64,000 nucleotides of DNA from Brachypterus glaber. Taxonomy: Eukaryota > Arthropoda > Insecta > Coleoptera > Kateretidae. Under the pieces are notes generated by a model. That model saw nothing but the letters and a program-made list of their open reading frames with translations. It was not told the DNA's origin and made no database searches. Of the stretch, positions 45,366 to 55,700 are shown piece after piece (the stretch's first letter is position 1; each line of letters begins with the position of its first letter). Position numbers and translations under genes: made by a program. The DNA is taken from the NCBI GenBank assembly GCA_958510825.1, contig OY294047.1:48467365-48531364 (forward strand). Direction: 5' to 3'.

Positions 45366-45441
45366 TCGCAATATGAATAACTTAACTTTGATAGTTACTA
45401 CTTTATTTGTAGTCTTAAAGTTAACCGCTCGGTGTACCGAG
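45366..45441 (+). CDS. Candidate exon with a hydrophobic segment
   Basis: Acceptor TTATCTTTTCAG ends at 45365 and donor GAG|GTAAAA starts at 45442. In the frame with ATG at 45373 the exon encodes M-N-N-L-T-L-I-V-T-T-L-F-V-V-L-K-L-T-A and R-C-T-E, with a hydrophobic core like a signal peptide or membrane segment. The frame is open from the exon start (C/x-R-N before M) and would accept the two leftover bases of 41820-41902; it ends in phase 0, matching the frame of 55701-55802. If it is a first exon, it would be the signal-peptide exon of a secreted protein. Nothing downstream proves either reading. Confidence 0.45.
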
Positions 45442-46368
45442 GTAAAATGTAAACTTTATGTTCTATTATTTTTGAGTAGTACAATTTAACAGATTGCATA
45501 CACAGTATAAACGTATTAATATCATATAACGTCTGGCGTTACAATTAAAATCAACTCGTCGTTTTGTCTTGTTATCATTTCCATATCAATTTCTGTGTAC
45601 ATAGAATATGGGATTTCCTTGTTGCCGTAAATTAGCAGTCTCTTCCTTAAATTGGGTCTCTCCCGTAAATTGGCTTCATTGTTGGCTCGAATCGACAGAT
45701 CGAATGTCGAACAGTCTGAGCGGAGGTACACTTGCAATTAAGGCTATTCATTGACGGCGACGGATCTAGGATAAAGGGATGAATGGGCTAGAGAACTGAA
45801 GAAAATAGCACCCGCACAGTAACCTCGTATTTTTTAAAAGTAATTTCAAAGCACCACAATAATCTATAAACCAACTGATAACATAAAGATACTTAGCAGT
45901 AAGGTTTGATCGCATTTAATATAAACTACAGATTCTAGAGTTGGAATACAAGATACATATTTTAGATTTTTTCATCATGGAGAGAACTAATCAAAAAGGA
46001 GAATAAGCGCTAACAATACTAAGTAAATGAAGGATAAAGTGACCTTGTTGTGCCTCAACCAAACATCTAAATTGTTTTTGTGACTTTCCCAAGTCAGTTA
46101 AGCTTTTCCGCATAGGGAATACTTGAATCTCAGTGGGAAATAGTAATTATTTATTTAAATATTCTCTTTGTCCGTTTTAATAACAAACTCATATAACCTT
46201 TTATTGTGAAATAATGAAAATAAGGGATATGCTTACCATCCGCTGCGTAACGGCTCTGTCGAGATAGTTCATTAAATAAGAGTAAACATCCGAGTATTTT
46301 TTTAGAGCATAATTTTTAATATCTAGTCGGGTCATCTAATTATTATGTTGGTCATTATAACTACTACA
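45442..46368. other. Unassigned DNA
   Basis: No gene recognised; the minus-strand 71-codon frame at 45522-45737 is open but unrecognised and overlaps a GC-richer patch. Confidence 0.35.
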
Positions 46369-46756
46369 GTAGGTAATGCGTCGGATGAGCCAACCCACTC
46401 CACTTTCCATTTAGACCACGCCCCCTACTTTAATAGCCCCATAACAGAGCCGTTTTAACAGGGCTGTTTAAACAGAGCTGTTTTAACAGGGCTGTTTTGA
46501 CAGAGCTGTTTTAACAGAGCTGTTTCTAATTAAGTTTATATCAGATCTGATCCAATCTAAACTGATCTGATATAAATTGATTTAGAAACAGCCCTGTTAA
46601 AACAGCTCTGTTAAAAAAGCTCTGTCAAAACAGCCCTGTTAAAACAGCTCTATTTAAACAGCCCTGTTGAAACGGCTCTGTTATGGGGGCTATTAAAAAG
46701 GGGGCGTGGTTTAAATGGAAAGTGGAGGGGGTTGGCTCATCCGACGCATTACCTAC
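46369..46756. mobile_element. 388 bp near-perfect palindrome of 14 bp self-complementary units
   Basis: Ends GTAGGTAATGCGTCGGATGA and its complement to 46756. The flanking octamers CTACTACA and TTACTACA match at 7 of 8 positions, suggestive of a hAT-type duplication. The left arm contains six 14 bp units AACAG(A/G)GCTGTTTT (46443-46526), the right arm seven in reverse (46585-46682). Each unit core ACAGNNCTGT is itself palindromic. The centre pairs ATATCAGATCTGAT words. No coding sequence. Confidence 0.9.
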
Positions 46757-46935
46757 TTACTACATGTAATTTAATTAAACTGAAATCTAAGAAAATAATT
46801 TGAGCAAAATATTCAAATTTATTATAAAAATAACCTTTGGTTAGTTGTATTTTTGAAAGAATATTTGCTAAAATATGTGTTCCGTTTCCACGAAACATCA
46901 ATTTATTATTTTAAGTTTCTTATATTTAAATTCAA
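46757..46935. other. Unassigned AT-rich DNA
   Basis: No structure recognised. Confidence 0.4.
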
Positions 46936-47325
46936 ATTTACCGCGCAAAAGGGTTTCGAAACTTCCTATGCGCGGAGAGACTACAACCGGTCTGAATGAC
47001 AGACATACACACACTTGTTAACCAACCGCTCGCAATACCGCCATAATATGTTTCATTAAACTATTAGTGACTTATTACCGCTTTTTTAATAATGTGACCA
47101 TCACCGCTTGTGCTCATCTATTCACATCCTGGAATCATCACATCACTCTAGCTAGAGCATCCCAGGGAACACCGCAGGAGACGAAAGGTAGGATTTTTCG
47201 AGCCCTCGCTTTTCTCTCTTATTTTAATCTCATGGTCTATTTACCGCTTTTCACCGCATCACGCATTACGCTAACGCCGCTCAAATCTATTTACTATTTT
47301 ACCGCTATTTTTCCAACCGCTACAG
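46936..47325 (+). promoter_or_regulatory. Cluster of ten ACCGC words, candidate regulatory element
   Basis: ACCGC occurs ten times on the plus strand: near 46940, 47025, 47037, 47077, 47103, 47171, 47242, 47252, 47300 and 47315. Six of these are ACCGCT, several preceded by TT (TTACCGCTTTT). The block is GC-richer than its neighbours and partly open in one frame (47067-47372), but that peptide is unrecognised. ACCGC resembles the Runt-type recognition core; a cis-regulatory module is a guess, and a diverged repeat is the alternative. Confidence 0.35.
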
Positions 47326-48340
47326 ATCTACATTTCGATCTACAAGTCCATCACCCTAATAATCAAAACTAAACAGCAGTCCACTCCCAAACAATATGAA
47401 TGACGATTGGACCAGTTACAGGGAAATGTGCATAATTTACCCTTGTGGATACTGAGAATATGCTGAAGAGGCCATAAAGCGTCGCTATTTGGGTGAGGTG
47501 ACAGACCTTAGGGGTCTGTCTGTTTGCATGCGCATATACTATTTCCACCTGCAATTACACTAAAGGAATTAATTAACAGGCTGACGGGCAGAACGCCCTA
47601 ATATGTGTAAATTTGAATTCACTTCCACGAGAATATCCAGTAAAGTACAATAGAATTTGGGTATTAAAGAGACAATGGAAGTTGATGCAGATATTTGATT
47701 TCATTTTGGTAATTTGTATTCATGAGGATTATAGTACAATATTTTAAAATAAATAAAACAATGGATTTTCAGTTAATTACTAATTATGATAATGAAAGTC
47801 GTTTATAAAAATTTCGTCAGAATACAATGACAATAGAGGCTGGTATTTGATTTCATTTTGGTAATTGATATTCTATTTTTTATTTTCTACAATGTTGGCA
47901 CTTAATAAGATTAGGGAGGCGTACATTGTAAAATATATATTACAGTTTAATTATTTCAGTTGCCTGTGAAACAAGCAACATGTACTTTTGGCAAGAATTA
48001 GATAATCAGTTAATCACGTTTAATTTTTAGCATCAAGTGTTTTAGTGTAGTTATTTATTTATTTAATTGCTATTTTAGATATGCCCTGGATTCGATTTTA
48101 TATATTTTATAGTGATTGTATGGATGATGTGCAGTAAAATGACGAACATGTGAATATATTGGAGTAAGAAGGGAATTTTATGTTTTTTAATCATTTATAA
48201 TGCTGATAAATTTTGATTTGGAAGCAACTAACACGTGAAGAAGTTTTTATGCGTACAGAATTTTTTTATATACTAGCGCAAATATAATTATAAATTAGAA
48301 AAAACAGCCTTGTCAACAGCTAACACAACCAACAGCAAAC
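47326..48340. other. Unassigned DNA with a short direct repeat
   Basis: TATTTGATTTCATTTTGGTA followed by ATTTGTATTC or ATTGATATTC occurs at 47693 and 47846. No gene supported. Confidence 0.35.
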
Positions 48341-48344
48341 ACGA

Positions 48345-48530
48345 AAAAGGAAGAAGGAAAAGAAAAAGAAAAGGTCTTACAGAAGACTGGAAATTTTCTA
48401 TAATCAAAACAGGAGTGGGCATGGTGCCAAGCCAGACAAGAACCACTCTTGGTAAATTGAGTAACTAAGAGGGATCTGGCTAATTATCTCACTGAGAAAA
48501 GGCAAAAAAAGGAAGAAGAAGAAGAAAAAG
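48345..48530. repeat. Segment bracketed by GAA/AAG tracts
   Basis: Purine runs at 48345-48380 (GGAAGAAGGAAAAG) and 48505-48532 (AGGAAGAAGAAGAAG) flank about 120 bp without obvious structure. The layout resembles 26405-26775. Confidence 0.5.
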
Positions 48531-48532
48531 AA

Positions 48533-49024
48533 GTTTCATTATTTTAAGTAAATTGAAACAATACTGATACATAATTAAATTCATAATTAGATATTTTGCT
48601 GTAAAGTGTAAACTAATTTGTTAATTTAGTAATATAAGCCTACAATTTTTTTATTTGGTTTATTAAATTATATCTAGTGTAGAATTTATTAGTGTGAGGA
48701 TATACTTTTTCTTTTTTAGCATAATCTGTTTAACCTACTTTTTCAATCTTCATATTTACATAGGTTTTCTTCTTCCATGTTCGGAACATTTCTTCTCTCT
48801 AATCAATTTGTATTATTATTTATATTATGCATTCGTTTCTAAAAAAGAAATAAATTACTTAATTTCCTAAATTTTTTGGTTAAAATGGGAATAACATTCA
48901 GATTTCCTACAATATTATTGATTAAACGCAAAATATTCATGTGAGAATTGAGAAATGAACAAATAACAGATTGTGCAATATTAGAATCGATATCAGTGCT
49001 GTTTTAGCGCTATATCTGAGAGAG
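48533..49024. other. Unassigned AT-rich DNA
   Basis: No gene or repeat structure recognised. Confidence 0.4.
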
Positions 49025-50104
49025 ATATGAGGCGTATAGTGCAAGAGTGGCCCATATGTGATTTTTGAGATTTGCATTTGGACTTTTATAAATGTAATAA
49101 GGACATCTATATCTTTCATTACATACCACCCTCATAACAGAGGGTGTTCTTTTTGGCACGATACAAGCATTTAAAGCACTATTGCATTATTAAAATTATC
49201 GCTTTTATTAGTGCAAGAGTGGCCCACAGGTATAGGCTATATATAATTTTTTAATGTAACATACCATTTGCCCCATCTTCCCCTTTAAACGCAGCGAAAC
49301 GTTTTAAACAACTTCGCTTCCCCCTAGAGCATTACGTGATACTTGAATGTTCCCTAATGGGTTGATAGTGGTGTTCGCTGGGTTATATTATTGGGGATGT
49401 TGAAAAAGCCAACTGCATCATTAAAAATGTCAATTTTATTCTTAAAAAAGCTAACAAGGCAAGTTTTACCAAGGATTTATAAAGATATTTTTAGAAAGAT
49501 TCTTAAAAAAGCCAAAATTAGTTTTATCGAGAAAGTTATTTGTTCGCCCCAAAAAAAATAATTTTCTGCACAAATGCAGGAGCGTATGTTACCAATTTTG
49601 TACAGTTTGCTTTATTAATAAAAAATAATTACAACATACCTTAAATTTTTAAAGGTAATTACTCCAAGAACAGTAAAAAACGTTTATTTAACTATTTCAG
49701 AGCATAATTATTGATATTTTGACTATTCTGTTATTAAATAACGAACATTTCTTTCACATGTAAAAATAATTAAAATTTCAAAGTAAAATGTGAGGTTAGT
49801 ACTCAAAAAAGAAAGGTGTTATTGAAGGTCAGATCTCGTTCGTAATGCAATAGTGGCCCAAAATGAACACAATGCAATAGTGACCCACCAATTTTTTTCT
49901 CTAAGAAAGTGAAGAAAGTAAAATAAATTTGTTTGTCATACATTACCTTAATGTTGGTTGAGTCTAAAAACCCTAACAGAAAATTTTTAAATAAAATAAT
50001 GCGTCCTAGATCAAAGATTAAAAAATCGGAGAAATTTAAATAGCCATTATTTTGATATTTCCATAAAGTGAGATGTGCCACTCTTGCACTATACGCCTCA
50101 TATA
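49025..50104. mobile_element. ~1.08 kb non-autonomous DNA element with GAGGCGTATAGTGCAAGAGT termini
   Basis: ATATGAGGCGTATAGTGCAA with GAGTGGCCCA at the left faces GCCACTCTTGCACTATACGC at the right; TA-type flanks. The subterminal word GTGCAAGAGTGGCCCA recurs at 49212, and as GCAATAGTGGCCCA (49847) and GCAATAGTGACCCA (49872). No transposase frame. Confidence 0.8.
49310..49365. repeat. Remnant of the TTCAAGTATTACGTAA MITE family
   Basis: ATTACGTGATACTTGAATGT followed by TCCCT matches the end of 60333-60465. It lies inside the larger element. Confidence 0.5.
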
Positions 50105-50397
50105 TAATAAATGCTAGACATGGCATAGTTGTATTTATTCATATCAAAGTCTAACATTTTCTCAATATCTTTGATTGAAATATTATTATACGGAATAGAA
50201 AAGTGTTTTAACTTTTAATCGAGTGGCTTGGTGTCGGATTGCGGAAATTGAATGCACATAATTGACTACAGTTATATATAATTTATAAGCTATAGATTAT
50301 AAATACAGCAAAGCAATTAGCACCCAAATACATGATCCATAGAAGATTTACTGTGCGTATAAAATCAAATTAAACTTTATTAGTCTGTTAACATCGT
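50105..50397. other. Unassigned AT-rich DNA
   Basis: No structure recognised. Confidence 0.4.
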
Positions 50398-51335
50398 AAA
50401 CCATTTAGTCCCAGATCTGATATGATGCAGATTTATTTTCATTGCTCTTAAAGAGTTTTATTATATAAATACTGTTATATAACAAGTCGTGAGCTAATTA
50501 TCGATGCGGTAATCGATAACAGTGATAAAAATAAGATATGATGATTTTGCGATGTCCTTTTTTCGATCTATAGAAGTTAAAAGACAAAATACGATGTTGT
50601 CAAATACAGAAGCTATTAAAAGAAAATGATGATTGGCATGGTATGAAAAAAATAACTCGTTATGTAGTCCTTGACGCTTATCTTTAATAATTATAAAGAA
50701 ACTTTTTATAAAACCATTTAGTCCCAGATCTGATATGATCCAGATTTATTTTCATTGCTCTTAAAGAGTTTTATTATATAAATACTGTTATATAACAAGT
50801 CGTGAGCTAATTATCGATGCGGTAATCGATAACAGTGATAAAAATAAGATATGATGATTTTGCGATGTGCTTTAATCGATCTGTAGAAGTTAAAAGACAA
50901 AATACGATGTTGTCAAATACATAAGCTATTAAAAGAAAATGATGATTGGCATGGTATGAAAAAAATAACTCGTTATGTAGTCCTTGACGCTTATCTTTAA
51001 TAATTATAAAGAAACTTTTTATAAAACCATTTAGTCCCAGATCTGATATGATCCAGATTTATTTTCATTGCTCTTAAAGAGTTTTATTATATAAATACTG
51101 TTATATAACAAGTCGTGAGCTAATTATCGATGCGGTAATCGATAACAGTCATAAAAATAAGATATGATGATTTTGCGATGTGCTTGTTTCGATCTATAAA
51201 AGTTAAAAGACAAAATACGATGTTGTCAAATGCATAAGCTATTAAAACGAAATGATGCTTGGTATGGATGAAAAAAATAACTCGTTATGTAGTCCTTGAC
51301 GCTTATCTGTAATAATTATATAGAAACTTTTTATA
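50398..51335 (+). repeat. 313 bp tandem repeat, three copies
   Basis: CCATTTAGTCCCAGATCTGA starts units at 50401, 50714 and 51027 (period 313). All three carry the inverted pair TTATCGAT-GCGGTA-ATCGATAA and the phrase CTCGTTATGTAGTCCTTGAC. Units differ at scattered bases only. No ORF. Confidence 0.95.
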
Positions 51336-52240
51336 CAGTCGTAAAACTCTTTTTATCGCCATTGTAAATAGGTTTATACAAAGAGTGTCTACACGATAGC
51401 TACTTTGTGGTTAAGTCTATCAATAAGTTTATCTATCAAGTATAAAGATTAAAAAGCTGTGTGTGCTATCGTAAATCTTTTACTGTTAGCTCTAAATAAC
51501 TACGGGTCATAACAATGCCATATAAATTATATAATACTTAGTTGAAATCAATTAAACGTTTATTAACGTTTTACTGTTGAACGCCTTTTATGTTTCTATT
51601 ACTTGGAGATAGGGTGGGATTATACCTTTGTTTAGTTTAAAGTGTGCCTAATGGATTAGAGAATTATTTGATGAGCAAGAAAATACAGAAATATGCTTTT
51701 GGAAGACTTAAAAAGATCACTTCATCAACTGGAGAGAACTTGATATCAACAACTAATGAAATGTAGAATAAATACCTGAACATTGAGATTCAGAGTCCAT
51801 ATTAGTCATATTTATTTTTTAAATAAACTAATTTTGCACGCCACTAGTAACTGTTTGGCATTTATATTGGTCATAAAGCTCGTATGATGCAAGAAGATTA
51901 TTTTTTGTTGTTTTTCATAACAAAACTTTATTTTGTCCCAGTCTATCCATCGTTGAGAATAAAATTTTAACCGGCTACACTTGTTGTAGGTAGAGTTGCA
52001 CTGATTGTCATAGATATCTACTATAATTCAAAAGCGGAATGACTTTGATCACGTCATTTGCGAACATTGATTTCCTAGAATATCCCTTTAATATGGCTTG
52101 TCGTTAGTGGACTATTTTAACAGGTACATTTGATTTTACTTTGGTTTATTACATTTTAAAAGGTTTCAAAATAGATTGCTAGTATCAATGGAGCTCTCTA
52201 CAACTAGAATTATGAAACAAAAGACGTCTCTATCTCATTT
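51336..52240. other. Unassigned DNA
   Basis: No gene or repeat structure recognised. Confidence 0.4.
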
Positions 52241-52332
52241 GTGCTACACTTTCCAACCAACCAAATAAATACTGTATTTGTTTTTCATACAACAAATACA
52301 GTATTTATTTGGTTGACCGGAAAGTGTAGCAC
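52241..52332. repeat. 92 bp hairpin, copy 1
   Basis: GTGCTACACTTTCC..CCAACCAAATAAATACTGTA pairs with TACAGTATTTATTTGGTTG..GGAAAGTGTAGCAC with few mismatches around a ~14 nt loop. Size and pairing resemble a microRNA-type precursor or a very small MITE. Confidence 0.8.
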
Positions 52333-52430
52333 TGAGCAGCACGAACGAACATAGCTAATGTGAATCTGTAGAATAAGACAATTCTACTAAAATTTAGATG
52401 GCGCCAGTAATTTCTTTAATAAGAATAATA

Positions 52431-52527
52431 TAGTTACACTTTTCGCCCGGCCAAGTAAATATTGTATTTGTTCAACAAAGAACAAATACAGAATTTGTTT
52501 TGTTGGGTGGGAGTGGGAGTGTATGTA
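52431..52527. repeat. ~97 bp hairpin, copy 2 (diverged)
   Basis: GTTACACTTTTCGCCCGGCC, AAATATTGTATTTGTTC and GAACAAATACAGAATTTGTT keep the layout of 52241-52332 with more mismatches. Confidence 0.65.
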
Positions 52528-52591
52528 TGTCTTCTATCCTTTTTGGGTAGAACTTTTGTCCCTGTCTAATCTAACGGGATAAATCGCCATT

Positions 52592-52614
52592 CTACTACTA
52601 CTACTACTACTACT
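52592..52614. repeat. (ACT)n microsatellite
   Basis: About eight CTA/ACT units. Confidence 0.9.
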
Positions 52615-52754
52615 GAACTCTGATTAATTATATCTGTTTTCCTTCTGCGTTTTATAAACAAGGAAAATCCTTATATTTATACTTTAAATTATTAATTAAT
52701 CTGGTATTAAAAAGGTAATCCCCAAAAAGCGACTGAAGCGAAACAAGTTAATGT

Positions 52755-52973
52755 TTGACTAATCTGTATGCACCTGCAGGCAGCAGGATCATCAGTAGCA
52801 GTAAATCCAATCCTTTATACAAACGCAATCAATTGCATGCATTATCCGGATTTGAGGTTATGTACGCATTGAGCGGGCGAGATCCGAATGATACAATTAA
52901 ATCCTTTGATCTACAGGAAGGAAGCGTACATGGTAAAATTAACTCACGCCGTAAAAGGACTTTTTTACACTAG
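52755..52973 (+). other. Unassigned open, GC-richer block (possible exon)
   Basis: A 72-codon frame (M-T-N-L-Y-A-P-A-G-S-R-I-I-S-S-S..., later R-D-P-N-D-T-I-K-S-F-D-L-Q-E-G) lies in a block with higher G+C than its surroundings. An acceptor-like CCTGCAG (52783) and a donor-like ATG|GTAAAA (52931) could frame an exon, but the phase does not join sensibly to the neighbouring candidates. I do not recognise the peptide. Confidence 0.25.
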
Positions 52974-53238
52974 TATATTTATGGCTATTTCAAAAGTTTA
53001 CCCTATATATTGTGTAAAAGAATATTTACAGGATATATGAGGGGTTCACAAAAGATGCCACGATATATCGTTTAACATTTTCACCAGTGTAGGCGCTTTG
53101 CGATGCTTACGTTAATAAAATCGATCCATTTTTTAAATTTTTGTATTTACAATGTCATGAAATGTTACGAAAATGTCTGTCCGTCAGTCTGTAAACGGTC
53201 CGAATTTAAACTTAAACCGAATCCGGTGTTAACATTTA
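52974..53238. other. Unassigned DNA
   Basis: Contains GTCTGTCCGTCAGTCTGTAA at 53174, a common edge of dispersed insect repeats. No gene. Confidence 0.35.
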
Positions 53239-53495
53239 AAATTCAAAATGACGTCAATATTTCAAAAAATTAATTTTTGAGGTCGCTGAAACTGAATCCG
53301 ATGGAAACATTTCAAAATAAAAATGACTGATCGAATATAGCATCAAAACAGACAAGGCGATATGGCATTTTCTAAATGGTTTCAGCGACCTCAAAAATAA
53401 TTAATCACTAATTTTCGGCAAAAAATACTGACATTTTTTAAAATTGCGACGCCATATTAGATCCGCCATTTTGAATTTTAAATTTGTCATTTTCA
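53239..53495. repeat. ~255 bp inverted repeat with GAGGTCGCTGAAAC arms
   Basis: TTAAAATTCAAAATGACGTC ... TTTTTGAGGTCGCTGAAAC mirrors GTTTCAGCGACCTCAAAAAT ... GCCATTTTGAATTTTAAAT. A related motif lies at 62769-62993. Confidence 0.7.
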
Positions 53496-54388
53496 AACAT
53501 ATTGTGTAATCTGTCAAAATTCTAATTAATTTGTCTTTTTTAACAAGTTTGGTATCAATTATCTTGAAAACAGTGTGCAGTAGAAAACTTTAAGTTATCA
53601 GGCTAGGCTAGGCTAGGCTAGGCATTGGATAAAGTCCGTTCAGAGAAATCAGGTACCTTTCCAGCTGTTGACCTGTGTAATTGATCATAGTATATTTTTT
53701 TTTGTAATAGCACTATTAGTTTCTGAGATATACCCCCTTTTCTGAAAAAGGTACTCTGTTTTAATCTATGCTTGTGTGAAGAACTTATTAAGCAGTGTGA
53801 AGTGTGCTATTTGCTATTTGTATGCAATTTCACAAGATCCCACCAAAAATACTACTTCATACTAACAAACAAGGCTCGTTTTTGAACTAAGTACTCACAT
53901 TTTAAATTGTTTGCCTATCGACATGGGATTTGTCTTTTACACATATCGCTCCCCACTTAATTAAATCAATATTGACAAACGAAATGTATTTTACACAAGG
54001 TTTTTTATATGTTGAATGAGTTTCAAAGTAGCGTTTTACACCAAAGTTAATTTGTTTACTTTTTAACCCTATCACCAGTAACTGAGATGCAGGGTTGAAA
54101 GGGTTATCTCAAAAAAAAATAATGAAGAAGCATGCGAAAGGATGGAAATCGAAAAGTCGCAGGAGACCTGAGTCCCAGTATAATAATAACTGGACCATTA
54201 ATATTTACATGAACTATTGGTTGTCATTTCCAAATATACATTTCTGGGCAATACAAACAGATTTACCCATTCCGCTCATATGCAGAGCCGGATTTCCCTA
54301 TATGCCAACAACGCCGTGGCATAAGAAACAAGATTTTCAAGAGGCGCAACATTTTTAATGATATTTTTTTTGGCATGTAATATATTTT
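53496..54388. other. Unassigned DNA with (GGCTA)n
   Basis: 53602-53624 is (GGCTA)4.5. The plus-strand 87-codon frame at 54095-54358 is GC-richer but unrecognised. Confidence 0.4.
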
Positions 54389-54720
54389 ATCCAATACATA
54401 CAGATAATAAGATAATTACCAGCTTTATTTTAAATAGATAAACTCAATAATAACCCCCGCGTGTCTTTTACTTTATTGAGTGGATAATTATTTATTTTAC
54501 CCACTCCACTGTCACTTGTCAAATTATTTTCTTGTAAATGTCATTAAAATTTTTAATAAAAATATGAATTCCTAAGCTATTTATTGGATAAAACCTTGTA
54601 TGGCACTCATGGGTAAACCGATATTGCCCTCTCGAAAATTAACCTGCTTGGCTGACGCCTCGCAAGATAATTTTCTCATGGGCAATATCTTACTTTACCC
54701 ACTAGTACCATACATAACTA
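54389..54720 (+). repeat. Dispersed repeat with palindromic module, copy 3 (intact)
   Basis: ATCCAATACATACAGATAAT to CCACTAGTACCATACATAAC. The palindromic module (54596-54712) is present with arms CGATATTGCCCTCTCGAAAA and TTTTCTCATGGGCAATATCT. Confidence 0.85.
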
Positions 54721-54895
54721 TTTTTGTAAATCAAATAATAAACCTTTTAAATCTTCACAGAAAAAAAGTAGCAAAATTGTAGAAAAAAAAGAACTAATTA
54801 GTGTACGTATAGTGGGCGCATGGGCGAACTTGAAAATTGAAAAAAAAAATAATAAAATAGGTGGACGCCCAATTTTGTACATGTCTAGGTATACT
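54721..54895. other. Unassigned AT-rich DNA
   Basis: No structure recognised. Confidence 0.4.
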
Positions 54896-55031
54896 ATACT
54901 GCCCTACTACGCTAGAAAGCAGTAACTCCATTTGTCGCATAGCCGCGTTTTCAAAATATTACATCAGAGTTGACGTCTAAATGTCGCTAGGCGACTAATG
55001 GAGTTTCTGCTTTCTAGCGTAGTTGGGCAGT
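54896..55031. mobile_element. 136 bp MITE with TACTGCCC termini
   Basis: TACTGCCCTACTACGCTAGA and AAGCAGTAACTCCAT face ATGGAGTTTCTGCTTTCTAG and CGTAGTTGGGCAGTA; flanked by CTA/TAG. Non-coding centre. Confidence 0.85.
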
Positions 55032-55554
55032 ATAGTCATTTAATTAAAATAAATCGTGTCTTATAAAAAATATAACTAATTCTTATTTATACAGGCACAT
55101 TTCTTTTGTTTAGATAGAATTTTTAAATTTTGGTGTATACGCCAAAAAGACGCAAAATAATTTATGGCGTTGGACGTAAAAAGTGTAAATTCGGCTCTGC
55201 TCATATGTGCAATTGTTTGACATTAGCCATCTTTGGATTAATGCCAGATACATCAATATTTGGTTCTTTGCCCAGGTGCACTATGTGTATAGATACATTG
55301 TTCAATATATGCGTGAATAATCCGAAGAATAAACAAAACGAAGTTCACTTTGTTCTCCTTACATATATGTTATAGACTAAGAACTTTTAGTTGGGAAAAC
55401 TTTTCGAAAAACTTTTCGACTCAAATAGAATTTTATACCAATTGGGAATTTAGTATTCGCTTTTAGAAATACTTTAGTCCCTATTAAATTCTACTTAGCA
55501 TTTTTGTTGCAGCTAATTTGTAAAAATATAGGTACTTTATTAGCAAATTAAATT
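55032..55554. other. Unassigned AT-rich DNA
   Basis: The 81-codon frame at 55130-55375 is unrecognised. No repeat border seen. Confidence 0.35.
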
Positions 55555-55576
55555 GAACAGTACGAGGTTAAACAAA
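55555..55576 (+). repeat. S1 SINE 3'-end remnant
   Basis: A 22 bp stretch, GAACAGTACGAGGTTAAACA plus AA, is identical to the 3' end of the SINE at 28553-28810, but the SINE body is absent upstream. Confidence 0.6.
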
Positions 55577-55700
55577 TATGTTAACAGTAAAAAAATCTTG
55601 TACTCATTATGTTTCCATTTCAACAGCAATTTTTGCTGAAAATTTATCTTTGTGTACTATCTTCATTCATTTATACAATTTTGTTTTATTTTTGTTTCAG
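55577..55700. other. Intron-like sequence before the MBD-like exon
   Basis: Ends in a long pyrimidine-rich stretch and acceptor (TTGTTTTATTTTTGTTTCAG). Confidence 0.5.

Noticed and set aside
47067..47372. 101-codon frame as a gene
   Set aside because: The peptide is unrecognised, and its openness may follow from the repeated ACCGC words; I kept the region only as a motif cluster.
41903..55700. Exon for the N-terminal half of the MBD domain (V-P-V-G-W block)
   Set aside because: I looked for it upstream of the 55701 exon and found no convincing match.
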